Source of the DNA: Chromera velia
Taxonomy: Eukaryota; Sar; Chromeraceae
Assembly (NCBI GenBank): GCA_018398765.1
Contig: JAHBMJ010002809.1
Location: 1-62,177 of the forward strand
Reading direction: 5' to 3'
Length of the DNA: 62,177 nt
Shown here piece by piece: positions 22,815 through 34,119 of this stretch (the first letter of the stretch is position 1; every line of letters starts with the position of its first letter). A program made the translations under genes and the position numbers. The notes beneath the pieces were generated by a model that saw nothing but the letters and a program-made list of their open reading frames with translations, made no database searches and was not told the origin of the DNA.

Positions 22815-23168
22815 GGTCGGTTTCTGCGTTCCTTCCGCTTCTTCACAGTCAGTCAGCTACTCAGTCAGGAACACAGTCAGTCAATCAGTCTCGTCTCTTT
22901 CGGTCGATCAAGGAAGTTTGACAAGAAGAAAGATGTGATCAGAACCTTCATAAATCGAGGACTCAAGGACGCTTTGGACCTCTCTTCGTGCGTCTTGAGG
23001 AAGTGAGAGGACGGGTCAATCTGCTCACTCTCCACTGACTCCACCACACGAAATCAGTCTACCGGCTTCGACGAAGTCAGACAGAGGGAGGGAAAAGATC
23101 TATCGAGAAAGGCACCCACAAGGGCTCCTCTATGCTCGTCAACGGTGAATTTCAACGTCAGCAGATCT
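22547..23168 (-). promoter_or_regulatory. DnaJ 5' region: promoter, exon 1 and start of intron 1
   Basis: The DnaJ start codon is at 22814-22812, followed by GGA AAG and a GTCAGC donor. The upstream 350 bases have no open frame and presumably hold the promoter. I see no TATA box or clear heat-shock element array. The whole block is duplicated in inverted orientation at 6283-6896. Homology stops abruptly near CCTTTGAATCC on one side and AGATCTGCTG on the other. Confidence 0.7.
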
Positions 23169-24216
23169 GGTTCACAGTTGGAGGCACATAAGAAGGGTGC
23201 CGGGCGATAAGCTCAGTTGATTACCACAAGAACTGCCTGTCTGCCAGATTATATGAAGCCGTCTCCTAGCACGTGTCTGCGGCGCGCAGCGGCGAGGGCC
23301 CGCGGGTCCATATATCCATATATGCGGGGGCCGCGCCGCGTGGGCGCACATGTGCCCGCCGGGCATGCGCCTGCATGCGCGCCCGGGCCCGGATCATTGG
23401 CTGCATGGGGGCCGGGGTCCGGCCGACCGCGCCGATCGACGTACTTGGACCCGCGATCGAACGCAGAAAGGTGGATGGATATGCATGATCGATGAGTGTC
23501 TGACCTTGACGCTTTCACCGCGTGACTGATGTTGAAGAAATCGCGCTGCGATCGAATCAAGCCTTTTAGGGCTTTGTATAGCAGATACATGATGCACGGG
23601 GAGCCTGCACGTAGAATTCAATGGACAGCTGACAGTTGAATCGTGCTTCGAATTTGTGCGTGGAGATTGGAGAGAGCTTTACTGATATATATATAGGATT
23701 TTTCCATGCCATCCAAGCTCAATTGAGCTTTCTTCGCGTCGGAGCTCCAGAAAAAAGACGGAGGGCGTTCGGAGGAGCACAGAAAAGACTCACCTGTTCT
23801 CTTGCATGCATGCCGTGAAAGAGGTGACAGACAGCCGACCCTTTGAATAAAGTTTCGACAGGGTTGTCTGTCCATTTACTTCTTTATCTTCCGAACTAGA
23901 GATTCACACCTACACACCAGCACGAATCTGGCACCAAGTGCGGCAAAGAGATTTTGGAAATCGAAGGAAAGAAGCACATCGAGCAGTCTCGGATCGAAAA
24001 CAAAACCTCCAGGTGCAGGCAGAACCTACAGGGCCCTAGCTTCAAACTCCCACAGCAACCCCAGACGATACTTGGAGAGCCACGGAAGCCCCAAGAAAGT
24101 CAGCACAGCACATTTCATTCCCTCCCTACATACATACATACCATGAATTGTGGTCTGAGGTGGTCTGTCCAGGTGTAGACTCGTAGACTGGTTGTAAACA
24201 ATGAACTGCAAATGAA

Positions 24217-24269
<53 letters not shown>

Positions 24270-24289
24270 GTCTATGTGTGAGTGTGTGT

Positions 24290-24329
<40 letters not shown>

Positions 24330-24380
24330 GGATGTGTGTGTGGATGTGTGTGTGTGGGTGTGTGTGGATGTGTGTGGATG

Positions 24381-24418
<38 letters not shown>

Positions 24419-24600
24419 TGTGTACGTGCGTGCGTGCGTGCGTGTGAGAGTGTGCGGGAGCGTGAGGCGTGTGTGTGTGAGTGCGCGCGCGCGCGTGCGC
24501 GTGTGCGTGTGGTGGGTGTGGGTTTGGGTGTGGCTGGGTATGTGTGTGTGTATAGGCACACATGACCGTGTAGAAGCTTGCGTCTGTGTGTGTGCAGAAG
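23169..24600. other. Intergenic, with a GC-rich block and a GT tract
   Basis: From about 23270 to 23460 the sequence is very GC-rich and dense in GCGC, CCGG and GCATGC palindromes, unlike its surroundings. It contains two TATATCCATATA-like words. No gene is seen. From about 24216 to 24580 lies a (GT)n/(GA)n microsatellite on the plus strand. It is in the promoter or first intron of the following gene. Confidence 0.6.
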
Positions 24601-24623
24601 CAGCGACTCCGAAAGAGATGCAG

Positions 24624-24748
24624 CCCCAGGTGGACAAGCGAGTGCTCCTGGGACTGTATGTGTGTGTATGGGACTGTATGAAAGCGTCTGTATGTGTGTG
24701 TATGTGCAGAAGCATGCCCCAGGTGGACAAGCGAGTGCTCCTGGGACT
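24624..24748. repeat. Duplicated start of the membrane-protein gene
   Basis: CCCCAGGTGGACAAGCGAGT plus the following bases occur at 24624-24655 and 24717-24748. Both copies follow an in-frame ATG (24618 and 24714) and a TGCAG. They encode M-Q-P-Q-V-D-K and M-P-Q-V-D-K respectively. Only the second continues into the long exon without a break in hydrophobic coding. Confidence 0.85.
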
Positions 24749-26503
24749 CTCCATATCCGCCTGTATCCTCGGGACTGCGGGTCTGTTCCCCTTTCTGTTC
24801 TTGAATGAGTGGTACACGGCGCCTAGTGGGGGGGAGGGGCTGCCCTCCAAAAGTTACGGTTTGGTTTTTGTAGAAGGGAGCGTTGCGAGGGGTTGGACGG
24901 ACATTGTGAAGGAGACGTGTGGGGTCTCTTCCGACTTGAGGGAGGCTCTAGACAACAACACGTGTGGTCCTGCTGAGGGAGGGGGGGAGGGGGGGGACGG
25001 GGAGACGGGTAAGGAGTCGGAGTCTTTCTTGGAGAGGATGATTCAACTGGAGAGGAGACTGGGGGAGAGGGAGGGAGAGGAGCCCTCGAAAGAGGAGGAG
25101 GAGAAGGAGAAAGAGGAGAAGCAAAAGGAGACGGAGGGAAACGAAGAGAAGGACCCGGAAGAACCCCGAGATCCTGCAGAGAGTCTGTCTAGCGATTTTG
25201 AGGAAGAGGAATGCCAAGAGGAATACGCCACTCACATGGACACGAGGTGCAAGGAGTACAAGGGAATTTGGAGCAATAACCTTGTGGTGAGTCAGCGTGT
25301 AGTCAAGCTCCGGGGAAATAAAGATTGACGTATGCAGTGCGTGATTTGCTTTCCTTCACTTCCAGTGCAGATGGATCTCCCTCCCTCCACCTTTCCTTCC
25401 TTAGCATCTCCTCCTCATTACATGCGGGGGAGGATGTTGAAAAGTGTTTTGGTCGGTCATGGGGAACTAACGTTTCTGAAAGACAAAATTGCGTCGTAGC
25501 CTTCTTCCTCGAGAGGGGAAGTGAGAGGAGAAGGGACCACAAGAACGGCGCAGTCCTCTATGTGCATCCCTTGTTCCTTTTTTTCCCTTCCTTTTAATTC
25601 TCCCCGCTTCATTTGCAGCTGCTGGTCTGCACGGGCAGTCTGGCCTTCCTTGGCCTCGGGTTCTCCATCTACGGCATGGCGACGGAGAGGTGGAAGATCG
25701 TGGGGGTCCGTGAGTGCGTGAGTGGGTGGGAAGGGGGGGGGGTTCTTGGTTGGTTGGTTGATTCTCTTTGCATTGTTTTTTCTGGTACTTTCTCTCTTGT
25801 GCCTGACTGACTGACTCTTTGGATGTTGGGGTTGTGTGGGAAGGCAGCTGTGAAAGTGGGGATAGAAAGGGAAACAGAATTAAAGAGATGGAGTTCGTGC
25901 TTCAGACCACTGCACGTCGACCGATTTTGTTTCTCGTCTCTGTCTGCAGATTGTGTGGGTTGGGGCCTCTGTGCTGATCGTGCTCGTGCTCGTGTTCTGG
26001 ATGCTTCAGACAGGGGGGGCATTCGGGAAGATAGCGGGGACCTCTGACAAATACCCCACGCCGTCTCTTGGATGGAATTTTTTTGTGTCCCTCTCCGTGG
26101 CTGCGTTGGTCGGGTTGCTCGGGGCCCCCCTACTAATCCTTCAGGTGAGGGGGGGGGGGTTGGAAGTGGAAGTGGAGGCCTCCTTCGCACCCTGTTCATG
26201 TCTATGTGAGAAAGTGAGTGAGTGAGTGTGTATGTGTGTATGTGTGTGTGCGTCGTTTCTGACATCGTCTGGGCTTCCGTGTCGGTGTCTAGTGATCTGT
26301 ATGTGATGTTGCGTGCCCCAATTAATGTTGTTTGAATGAATGAATGAATGAATGAATGAATGAATGAATGCAGCCTGCCGGGCCCACCGCCCTGAAAGGA
26401 ATCTTCGACGACCCCGCAGCGGACGGACTGGAGACGGTGGAGGGGGAGGGGAACGACAGGGAGACCCTCCTTCAGGAAGAGGCTCTGGCGGCTGAGGTCT
26501 GTC

Positions 26504-26551
<48 letters not shown>

Positions 26552-26598
26552 TGTCCGTGTGTGCGTGTGTGCGTGTGTGTCCCTGTGTGTGTGTCCGC

Positions 26599-26643
<45 letters not shown>

Positions 26644-27541
26644 GACCTCTTCTTCGGTCTGGGGGGGAATCATTGTGGGAAGGAGGGAAGGGTTCCCTTT
26701 TTTTCTTTTCTCTCCACGCCGGCTCTCTCCAATCACTTAATTGCCGAGCAATGAATATCTTTTCTGTCTGCGAGAGGGCATGCAGGTGGGGACGATCGAC
26801 GATGCGCAGACCGCGGCCGCAGTCGAAGAGGAGGTCCAGAAGAGAGTCAAGGCACTCACCGCCAGCCAGATAGACAAGGGCATGAGCAAGAGCGAGTACG
26901 AAGGCGGAAGTCCCGAGGGAGGCGACGGGGACAGAACGGGAGGGAAGGGGGGAGGATGGGAGAAGGACGACTTTGGAATGGGAATGCCCGCATGTGAGTG
27001 AGTGTTTGTATTTTGTGAGTGAGTGAGTGAGTGAGTGTTTGTATTTTGTGAGTGAGTGAGTGAGTGAGTGAGTGAGTGTTTGTATTTTGTGAGTGAGTAA
27101 GTGAGTGACTGCATGAGTGAGTGAGTGAGTGAGTGAGTGTTTGTATTTTGTGAGTGAGTGAGTGAGTGAGTGAGTGCATGAGTGAGTGAGTGAGTGAGTG
27201 AGTGAGTGAGTGACTGCATGAGTGAGTGAGTGAGTGAGTGAGTGAGTGACTGCATGAGTGAGTGAGTGACTGAGTGAGTGAGTGAGTGAGTGAGAGAGTG
27301 AGAGAGTGAGTGAGTGAGTGAGTGAGTGAGTGTGTCAGTGAGTGAGAGAATGTGAGTGAGTGAGTGAGTGAGTGAGTGATTGAGTGAGTGAGTGAGTGAG
27401 TGAATACGGGGGGGAAAGAGAGCGCTCGTGGATGTGGTTATATCCTCCTTACATGTGTGCTTATGTATGTGTATGTATGTGCGTATCAACCAATGTCTGT
27501 GGAAGCAGGTGTGTCCTTCCTTACTTGTGCAGGATCTCGTT

Positions 27542-27575
<34 letters not shown>

Positions 27576-28661
27576 ATGTGTGTGTGTGTATGTGTATGTG
27601 TGTGTATGTGTGCACATGTGGTGTGTGGGTGTGTGTATGTGTGTATGTGTGTGTGCCTGTATGTGCAGTTCCGGAAGAGTCGAAGTTGAAGCCCTGGATA
27701 GCAGAGGGGTGGACGGAGGGGTTCCTCCCGAGATTGGGGCTGTTGATGCCCGGGAAGTTTGTTTTCGTCAGTCTGCAGAGTCCCTCCATCAATCCATCAA
27801 TCAATGAATCAATCAATCAATCATTTTCTGAGTTTGACGGTCGAGTGTGAACTTTAAGCTGGGCCCCTTTCATCCGTCAATCCGTCTATCTATCTACCTA
27901 CTGGTTTTGTTTGTCTCCTGTGTCCGGCTGTACAACAGGGGGAAATGTGAGTTTGTCAATCGCGCCGCTTCATTATTTCTTTCATTTCTTTCACGATCCT
28001 TCTCGCTGCAACTGGGGTTGGTGAGTGTGCTGGTGATGTCTCCGCATTCACAAAGGACTCCCTGCAGGATGTGAAGGTGCTCCCGTTTGTTTCTCTCTGT
28101 TTCACCTTCTTTAGTCTTCTTTCTTCTTCTGGACGTAAAGTAAAGCTGCTGCAATTCAACGTAATTGTGTTCTGCTGCCAACAGGACGTGAAGATGTACC
28201 GCAAAGAGATGGAACTCCTCAAGGACTGGGCTGAAAAGTCCGGGGAGAAGGTGAGCGCTCACATGGGTGGGCTCTTTCGAAAGAAGGAAAGGGAAGCGTC
28301 CTTCCTCGAGGGTGTGTGTTCTTATTCTATTGTCAGGGGGGTCGAGAGAGATGCCTATCGATATGTGCGTGTTAGCATTCCTTTCTTTCTTTCTTTCTTT
28401 GTTTGTTTCTGTGTTTGTTTCTGTGTTTGCAGATCGGAGTGACTTCTGTCCTCTACTCCATCTGGAGGAAGGCCATTCTGATGAGGGTTCTCCCAATTGC
28501 CATCATTCTGTCTGCCTCTAGAGTGTGCTCCATCGTTATGACTCCGGGACTCGACCAAAACTTCGGATCCGAAATTCCGGGTGGGGGGGTGGGGGGGTGG
28601 GTTGGTCGTTAGTTCGGACAGTGAGTGGCTGTCTCTGTGTATGTATCCATGTATTCATGTA

Positions 28662-28700
<39 letters not shown>

Positions 28701-30031
28701 GTGTGTGTGTGTGTGTGCGTGTGTTTGTGTGTGTGCCCCAGTGTGTCTGTGTATGCCTCTGTGTGTACGAATGTGTGTGCGGCTTTAATGTGCCTCCAGG
28801 CAGTCAGATAGATGGCCCCGTCTCTGCTTTTCTTATCGGAAGTTTAAATACGTGGCTGACTACACATCTGTCTGTGCATGCATGCATACATGCGTGTGTC
28901 GGGGGGGCAGGATTGTCTGGGTACTGGTGAATGGGTCTATACACCTAGCTGCATGAATATGTATTAATACTTATGTGGGATCAGTTTCCTCCCACCGAAT
29001 TCCCAAACAATCCGGGCCCCCCCTTTTGTACGTATGCAGACGAGCAACTGCTGGAGGTTGCCAAAGCAGGTGCTGCCGCCCATTTCGTCAACAGAGTCAC
29101 TGCGATCATCGATATCTTCATGATCGCCACAGAGTGCGGAGTGGCGTATCTGGCCATCTCCGCCTGGGTCACCTGGAGGAACATTCGGAGATCGTCCAAG
29201 TGAGTGGGTTGGAGGAAGGGGAGGAGGAGGTACATATGTATTCCCACATACACACAGGGATACGTATTGCAGGTAGATACGTGGGTTTTTCCTGGAGTGA
29301 GTCGAATGCACACAAATGTAAACGGGGCCATTGACATTGGCGTCGTCATTGTCTTGTCTCTCTGCGCTTTTCACTGCCCGGAATTTGCTGCAGAGGACCG
29401 CGAACGCTGCCGCACCATGCTCATGCAGAGAAAAGAAAGAAGACTCTCCTTTTCGATTCTTCAGGATGAGCCCGTCCGAAAAAGCGAACTGCTACCTGCC
29501 TGAATGCTTGCATGCAGGTTTTTGATTTGGGCTCTGGGTCTTGCTCTGTTTGTGCCCGCGGTGCTTTGGATTTTCGTTCCGACGATCTGCCACTTCGCGT
29601 TCGGGTATCACGACAATTGCGGGTTCTTGATCGACAACGTCTTGTTGAGAGCTGCAAGGCCGATCAGACAGTCACACCCTCAACTGCAGGGAATGCTCGG
29701 GAAAGGTTGGTTTGTACGGATTCATTCTGTCTGTACAAGACAAGAGAAGGGTGAGCTAGAAGGCAAAAACAAAATGAAGAACGGAAGAAATAAACGGCAA
29801 GACACAAGAAAAAAAAGAACACAACAACGGAGCAGGCATGAAGACCACCCCCCCAAACAAACCTTTCCCGAGCATTCCCTGCAGTTGAGGGTGTATGGAT
29901 TCATTTTCACACAGAATTCTTTTTCATAGAGCAGGAAATGTATGATTTCTTTCTTTCTTTCTTTCTTTCTTTCTTTTTTTCTTTTTTTCTTTCTTTCTTT
30001 CTTTCTTTTTTTCTTTCTTTCTTTCTTTCTC

Positions 30032-30067
<36 letters not shown>

Positions 30068-33000
30068 TTTTTCTTTCTTTCTTTCTTTCTTTCTTTTTTT
30101 CTTTCCTTCTTTCTTTCTTTCTTTCTTTCTTGCTTTCTTTCTTTCTTTCTTTCTTTTTTTCTTTCCTTCTTTCTTTCTTTCTTTCTTTCTTGCTTTCTTT
30201 CTGTCTTTCTTTCTTTCTTTCTTTCTTTCGTTTTTTCTTTCTTTCTTTCTTTCGTTTTTTCTTTCTTGCTTTCTTTCTTTCTTTCTTTCAGGACAATTCT
30301 GCGGTTCCCGAACGAACCTGGTGCCCCACTACCTGGAAGTGAAGACGGCAATCGGGTGCGTCGCGTATATGTCGCCTGAGGAGCCTCAGGGGTGGGGGGG
30401 GGATGGCATGTCCATGGGGGGGGAGGGGGGCGCCTCGTCTGCCTCTGCTTCTTCAGGGTCTGGTGGTGCTTCGTCCTCTGCGGCCACAGGGACGGAGGGC
30501 TTCCTGGAGACCGCAATGGTGATGCAGCAGCAGGGACAGGGACAGTCCGAGCAGCAGATGGGGGAGGGAGTGCACGCACACTGGGAGGACAGGGAGAGAG
30601 AGAGAGACAGGGAGACGGCGTTCGTGTGGTCCCATCGTGCTGTGACTTCTTTTCTGCAACAGCAGGGCAGAGGGGGGGGAGAGGGCAGGGGTAGGAGGCT
30701 AGGCCAGAATCCTGTGGGCATGGTCCCGCTAGGCGGCGTTGTGTGTTCCCCCGAGGCAATGCATTTTGTTGACATTATGGCGGCTTTGTTGAAGACTCTG
30801 CTGTACAAGGGAGTGATCATGGACATCGTCAACCGAATTGGATTGGCTTTCGGTGCCTTCATGGCGATCTTTCCTCTCGGTCTGTTGGCTTAATTGATTT
30901 GTCTTTTTCTGTGTGCTTCTGTTTCTCTCTCTGCCTCGGTTTGCTTTTGCTCGTTCCTCCTTGCTCTCTTCAGCACTTGAAACACTTTTTGGCACTGAAG
31001 AATTACTGAAAGACAATAGGCATTTGTTTACAGGGGCAGAATCGGGTTTTCCAATTGTTTTTCCATTGTTTTTCCTTTTTTTTTGAGAAGGAATGCAGAA
31101 TAAAAAGTGGAGTGTGGGAGTGCAGCAGGGAACGAATACGGGATGAGTCAATGAGTAAAAGCTGGAAGGAAGCAAGGACGGAAGAAGGGAAAGGAGGAAG
31201 GAACAGACGAAAGACTGATGAGACGAAGCACTGGATGAGTGCAGAAAATGCCGTCGTTGCCGGAGCCCTGGTCGCTGCCGAATACCTTCGTCTTCTCATA
31301 CCGGAGCTCTCCTGGTCTGGTCAGTCACTCTTTGTTCTCTCTCTCTTTTTCTGTTTGGTTTACTAAATACTTGTCTATTTGACTATTTGTTGCCTTTCTT
31401 CTTTGTACATCAATCCATCTGTCTGCTACCTGCTGTTTGTTACATCAATGCTGCTTCTTTCCGTTGCTTGTTTAAGACCAAAGAAGTAACGCTCAAGGTA
31501 AACGACCATCTCCTCCTGCTTCTCTCCCTTCCCCGCAGCCTGGTTCTCCCTTGCCCTCCTCTCCCTTGACCTGTACGCTGTCCTTTGTGTATGCATTTAT
31601 TTTCTGTATTTTCTGGAATTATGTACGAAAATTCCCCGCAGGCTGGTTCTTTCTTGCCCTCCTCTCCCTTGACCTGTACGCCGTCCTGCTGACCTGGATC
31701 TGTATCTGCGTGTTCGTCTCTGACGTCCGCCTGGTCCTGGCGATGTTCTGTCTCCTGGGCATGCGACTCGTTCACTACCCATTCATGGGGGGTTTCTATC
31801 ACCTGCCTGTTACCACACAGGTAGGTAGGGAGGGGCATGTATATTTGTATTTGTATGTGCATCTGCATTGTGTCGTTAATTGTATCCATAGTGCCTGCGT
31901 GAGAGATCCAAATGGACATCATACGTGACACACTGATTCAACACGATTCATTTGTCGCTTTATTAATTGGCTAATTAGTTGATTGGTTCATTGACTTGTT
32001 GATTAGTTGGTTGATTGTCGGTGGATTGATTGATTGATTGATTGATGGGTTGACTTGCATGGTGCGATGCAGGAGGAGGCATGCGCCCAGCGAAAGAAGC
32101 TGAAGTTCCGTCAGCTGATCCTGATGGTGACCTCCCTTGGTCTGACGGTTTGGTGGATCGTGGAGGTCGTCTTGGGCATCACCGAGAAGGCTTGGTATCA
32201 GGCGCTCATGTTCTATGTTCCTGAGAACGTGAGTAGTGAGCCTTAATTTTCATACAGAATAGATACAGAATTTTCCTACAGATACAGATTTTCATACACC
32301 CCCCCAAATGCATGCATATTCTATGTGCCTGAGAACGTGAGCCTTGGGTCCGGAGAGGGGCGGGCGGTTTTGTGTTGAGAGGAACTTTTGTTTTGTTTTG
32401 GATCATTTTGGGTTTCTGCTGCGCTAGCTGATTGGTTGGTTTATCAGCATGTGCTGGTTAGTGGAGAAGACAAAACTGTCGGGAAGAAATTAAGGTAATG
32501 AGATGAGGTCTGAAGTTGTGCACAGATGCTTTGGTGTTCTTCCTCCTTCTTGGTTGTTTTTTTTCAACACGCATCTGTCCTCCTCTTGTGGCGGGTTTCC
32601 GGGAGGTCTTCTGCGTTTCCGTCTGTTTGCTGATCTGAAGCATTTTTCAAAAACGTCTGTCCGACAGCGCAGTCTGTGTTCACATCTCTGCCTCTTTTTG
32701 CTCTCCTGCCTCCCCGTGTGTGTGTGTGTGTGTGTGCGTGGATGTGTGTGAGTGCAGACGCGAGTGAGCGCCCAGCAATGGGCAGAGGTAAAGCTGGTGC
32801 CCATGATTGGGTCCTCCATTGTGGTCAGTCACTCCTTCAGGCAGAGAGTCGCGCTCCATGTTGGAGGAGACACAAACAGATAGATATTAATAGAATAACC
32901 TCAAGGGACAGCAGCTGGTGGTTGAAGGAGTCGACTGACTGCGGTTAAATCTAGGGGTTAGCCAGCTACATTGCAGGAAAAACTGGTCACTGGGTTCGTC

Positions 33001-33476
33001 AATCATGCAGCGACACTGCGTTCTCCGGTGCTGTTCATCGGCCGTCTTTCCTTCTGCTTTAAATTCTCTTTCTTTCCTTCCGCTTCAGTGTCCCTCCATG
33101 GCATCTGAATTGACGCACGCAAAAATTTGGATGCGTCCTTGCGTGCGTCAATTTTTTCCTTTCGCTTCAGTGTCCCTCCATGGCATCTGACTGAATTTGT
33201 CGTCTCCATCAGTGTGTGTTTGCCGTCTCCATCAATCAGTCTCTCTGCGGTGCTTCGACCCACGAAAGTAAAGTGCAACTGTGTCAGTGTGTGTATATGT
33301 TTGTGTGTCTGTGTCTGTGACTGAATCCTTTGTGTCCACAGAAAGCAATTGCAAGTTTTCTCTGCGCTGCACAACTGGTCCGGCTGGGATTCACGGACTT
33401 CACCGCTCGGGTCTTCTTCTCCATCGATGTGCGTGAGTGTGTGTGTGTGTGCGTGAGTGTGTGTGTGTGACTTTCT

Positions 33477-33524
<48 letters not shown>

Positions 33525-33590
33525 TGTGCGTCCGTGCGTGTGCGCGCGCGTCCGTGCGTGCGTGCGTGCGCGTCAGCGTGTGGGTGGGTG

Positions 33591-33621
<31 letters not shown>

Positions 33622-34119
33622 ATCTGTCTGTCTGTCTGTCTGTCTTCTCTCTTTCTTTATGAATGTATGTATTGATACGCGTTCATTATTCAATTTCATT
33701 CATTCACCTGTCCTTACATTGCTTCTTTTCTGAGCTTCTGTCTTCTTTCTCTTCTTGTTCTTTTCGTCTCTTTTGTCATTCACTTTCTCGGGGTGCTTCC
33801 TTCATTTGTGTTGCTCCATTCGGCGGCACGTCTCTTCTGTTTATAATGTTCGATGATCTTTTCTCCCCCTGTTTTTCCCTTCTCATCGGGTTCAGCATTG
33901 GTTACTCTTTGGTCATTCCGACTGGCGTTATTGTGTATGCGCTTGCGTTTTGGTAGAATGGTCGACTGGCACACTCCTGTGTGCCTGCTGGATGCGGTGT
34001 TCATTCTGCCGACTCAATGTATGCAGGAACGCACCCACAAGGACACAGAGCTGAAACGTTCACTTGTTCAAAGGAGAAGAGAGCTGAGGTTCGCTTTCTC
34101 CGAACGAAAACAAAAGTGA
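24714..34119 (+). CDS. Multi-span membrane protein of unknown function
   Basis: Exons in phase: 24714-25286, 25619-25717, 25950-26144, 26374-26496, 26786-26993, 27669-27766, 28185-28250, 28433-28580, 29040-29199, 29518-29705, 30292-30879, 31245-31319, 31642-31820, 32073-32228, 32758-32823, 33342-33428, 33896-33952 and 34027-34119 (1052 residues). The first four exons give a four-span unit: one span, a long loop with paired cysteines and a Glu/Lys-rich insert, then three spans. Cytosolic-looking charged exons follow, and then at least six more spans. Two points are open. Exon 30292 may end at the TAA 30891-30893, with a second gene starting at ATG 31235. The last intron may also be unused: a GTGAGT donor at 33433 joins 33896-34119 in one frame. 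I recognise no family. Several exon edges are duplicated. Confidence 0.65.
26494..26640. repeat. (GT)n tract starting at a splice donor
   Basis: The donor GTCTGT at 26497 runs directly into CTGT and GT repeats, then a short GC alternation and GT again. It fills half of the intron. Confidence 0.9.
26994..27405. repeat. (GTGA)n array starting at a splice donor
   Basis: The intron begins GTGAGTGAGTGTTTGTATTT and continues as about 400 bases of GTGA units with a few ACTG and TTTG interruptions. Each unit recreates the donor consensus GTGAGT. Confidence 0.95.
28660..28790. repeat. (GT)n microsatellite
   Basis: GT/GC run in the intron after exon 28433-28580. Confidence 0.9.
29675..29893. repeat. 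Inverted copy of an exon end
   Basis: The last roughly 31 bases of the exon 29518-29705 plus 10 bases of intron (29675-29715) recur as a reverse complement at 29857-29893. The match is perfect over more than 30 bases, apart from a four-base indel. The RNA could fold into a stem that hides the donor at 29706. The sequence right after the inverted copy contains CACACAGAATTCTTTTTCAT (29909-29928). Confidence 0.9.
29945..30290. repeat. (CTTT)n tract ending at a splice acceptor
   Basis: About 345 bases of TTTC units abut the acceptor TTTCAG at 30286-30291. The array acts as an extremely long polypyrimidine tract. This acceptor is one of the few not ending in TGCAG. Confidence 0.95.
31531..31687. 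repeat. Duplicated 5' edge of an exon in the membrane-protein gene
   Basis: CCCCGCAG plus about 45 bases of coding sequence (codons for [14 protein letters not shown]) occur at 31531-31583 and 31634-31687. The second copy is the working exon. The first keeps an acceptor but runs into a T-rich insert containing ATTTATTTTCTGTATTTTCT. Confidence 0.85.
32211..32341. repeat. Duplicated 3' edge of an exon in the membrane-protein gene
   Basis: TTCTATGTTCCTGAGAACGT with its GTGAG donor lies at 32211-32233 and, with one mismatch, at 32319-32341. The insert between them has TTTTCATACAGAAT and two related words. Two donors are therefore available, the second without an acceptor in front. Confidence 0.85.
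33075..33190. repeat. Hairpin flanked by a direct repeat
   Basis: TTGACGCACGCAA (about 33112-33124) pairs with TTGCGTGCGTCAA (about 33140-33153). On both sides lies the same word, CGCTTCAGTGTCCCTCCATG plus GCATCTGA (about 33080-33108 and 33166-33190). The whole lies in an intron. Confidence 0.8.
33430..33645. repeat. Compound GT, CT, CTTT and CTGT microsatellite
   Basis: The run starts at the donor GTGCGT at 33429 and passes through GT, CT, GT/GC, CTTT and CTGT blocks. Confidence 0.9.

Noticed and set aside
6283-23168. The inverted 620-base pair as a transposon with terminal inverted repeats
   Set aside because: The segment contains the true start and donor of DnaJ, and the 16 kb between copies holds unrelated genes; a displaced duplication explains it better.
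29722-30759. 345-codon minus-strand frame
   Set aside because: It combines a GAAA-read microsatellite with the antisense of a well-supported plus-strand exon.
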